DNA from: Hevea brasiliensis
Taxonomy: Eukaryota > Streptophyta > Magnoliopsida > Malpighiales > Euphorbiaceae
Direction of reading: 5' to 3'
Length of the DNA stretch: 64,000 bases
Assembly (NCBI RefSeq): GCF_030052815.1
Contig: NC_079499.1
Coordinates: forward strand, 103,264,480 to 103,328,479
This document shows, piece by piece, positions 63,133 to 64,000 of the stretch. The notes below the pieces were generated by a model. The model ran no database searches. It saw only the letters and a program-made list of their open reading frames with translations, and had not been told where the DNA came from. A program made the translations under genes and the position numbers. Every line of letters starts with the position of its first letter. Position 1 is the first letter of the stretch.

Positions 63133-64000
63133 GTTCCTGTTGAGTAAGGTCAAGCTAAAGACTTAAAATTATCAATTTTGGGAGTCACCCAAAATTTTTC
63201 TTTGAATCTTTATTTCTTTTATATTTTGTTTTAATTCTTATACCCCTTATTCAATTTTTGACATTGTTTTAATTTTGGTGCAGATGGGATAAACTTCATT
63301 GTAAGAAAATGAGTATTTTAACATTTTAATCTTCTGTCTGAAATTTTATTTTTCAATTTGTTTCTTTGAATTTCTCTCATTTTCTATAGCTAAGTAATGG
63401 CCAGTTGGTTTTGCAGGTCTCTTTGTCATCTTGTTGATAGGAAGTTTTCCTAAACCATACCATTTTTGTTTAAAATGAAAATCAATTAAATGTGGATTTG
63501 TGAATTTTTGATGTGTATTTGGTGAATACAGTAGGTTAAAGTGATTAGAAATTGTGCCATGAAGGTCTGATTACTTGAACTTTATCTTACTTATTTTTTC
63601 TTAAGCATTGTGCCAATAAGTCCATTTTGGATAGAAAGTTGCATAACTTTCGGCACAATCAATTTAGGATTGTGTCGGGGCTTGGGTTTACTGGGCACCA
63701 TTTTGGACAGAAAGTTGCACAACTTTCAGCACAATTAATTTAGGATTGTGTTGGTGCTTATCTTTACTGAGCACCATTTTGGATAGAAAGTTGCACAGCT
63801 TCCAGCAGAACTTGCATGCCTATGTCCTAACTTGTGTTATTTATTTAGTTTTGCAGGTTAACAATCCAATTCACCATTATGGGCCCGAGTCCAAGATTTT
63901 CAAGCCCACCTTATTTTTTAAGCCCTTTTAATTTTTAACTCCAAGGCCCTACCTATTCTTAAAAAAAAAAAAAAAAAAAACCCAACCCATTTTATATTAT
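63133..64000 (+). other. Element C spacer after integrase, with repeats
   Basis: Non-coding. At 63595-63835 a unit of about 90 bp (CCATTTTGGATAGAAAGTTG, then CACAACTTTC.GCACAAT and AATTTAGGATTGTGT) is repeated about two and a half times. This is the position where elements A and B carry their 73-bp array. A 20-base A run lies at 63961-63980. The env-like ORF and 3' LTR of C would lie beyond the window. Confidence 0.7.

Larger units (their letters stand above)
41525..64000 (+). mobile_element. Old Athila-like element C, interrupted by element B
   Basis: This is an older Athila-type element with a 5' LTR, a degenerate tRNA-Asp-type priming site, gag split by element B at 43613/58194, then protease, RT, RNase H and integrase to about 63130 and a repeat-bearing spacer running off the window. 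Removing B (43618-58188 plus one GCAGC copy) restores the gag reading across the junction. Stops are dense in every domain. It is clearly diverged from A and B, so it is a different family or a much older lineage. Confidence 0.88.

Overview
The window is repeat-dense, AT-rich plant nuclear DNA, almost certainly from a eudicot. The evidence is one seven-exon TPS-b-type terpene synthase gene surrounded by LTR retrotransposons (Athila-like Ty3, SIRE/Maximus-like Ty1, a Ty3-derived non-coding element), two LINE types, a hAT-like element and a MITE-like element. I see no tRNA, rRNA or CRISPR and no bacterial or organellar genes. The species cannot be fixed from the sequence. Only the terpene synthase looks like a host gene.

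Layout. 1-9541 is the 3' part of Athila-like element A (end of RT, RNase H, integrase, a palindromic repeat array, an env-like ORF and the 3' LTR). A sits inside a SIRE-like copia element D, whose RT/RNase H, env-like ORF and 3' LTR run from 9542 to 16135. 16136-18539 is AT-rich DNA with an AAT microsatellite and a 280-bp tandem duplication. 18540-21810 is the terpene synthase, broken only by an apparent 1-bp deletion in exon 3. From 22085 to about 37600 lie minus-strand remnants of one L1-type LINE. They are split by a hAT-like element (23455-34178), which itself holds a 9.65-kb non-coding LTR element (24064-33714), and by a solo LTR (34604-37208). A solo Athila-type LTR (37676-39349), a MITE-like element (39571-40000) and a 5'-truncated RTE-type LINE (about 40050-40910) follow.

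The right third is a nest of Athila-like elements. A minus-strand LTR fragment F (from 41093) is interrupted by an old element C (5' LTR 41525-43108, then degenerate gag-pol to the window end). C is in turn interrupted by B (43618-58188), a complete 14.6-kb copy of the same family as A, bounded by a perfect GCAGC target duplication. B has tRNA-Asp-type priming, gag, protease, RT, RNase H, integrase, a 12-unit 73-bp repeat array, an env-like ORF and two LTRs, but its reading frame is broken at several points.

Three things deserve a second look. (1) A and B carry a regular array of about 73-bp units built on TGCATAAG/CTTATGCA palindromes between pol and the env-like ORF. The same motif recurs beyond the env-like ORF and in the LTR. 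The unrelated-in-sequence element C shows the same arrangement with its own motif. (2) Differences between A and B, and between B's two LTRs, cluster at CAG/CTG trinucleotides with recurring swaps. This looks like a base-calling or consensus artefact at methylated CHG sites and casts doubt on several apparent frameshifts. (3) The 9.65-kb element has nearly identical LTRs and correct priming sites but no coding capacity, which fits a LARD-type non-autonomous retrotransposon.
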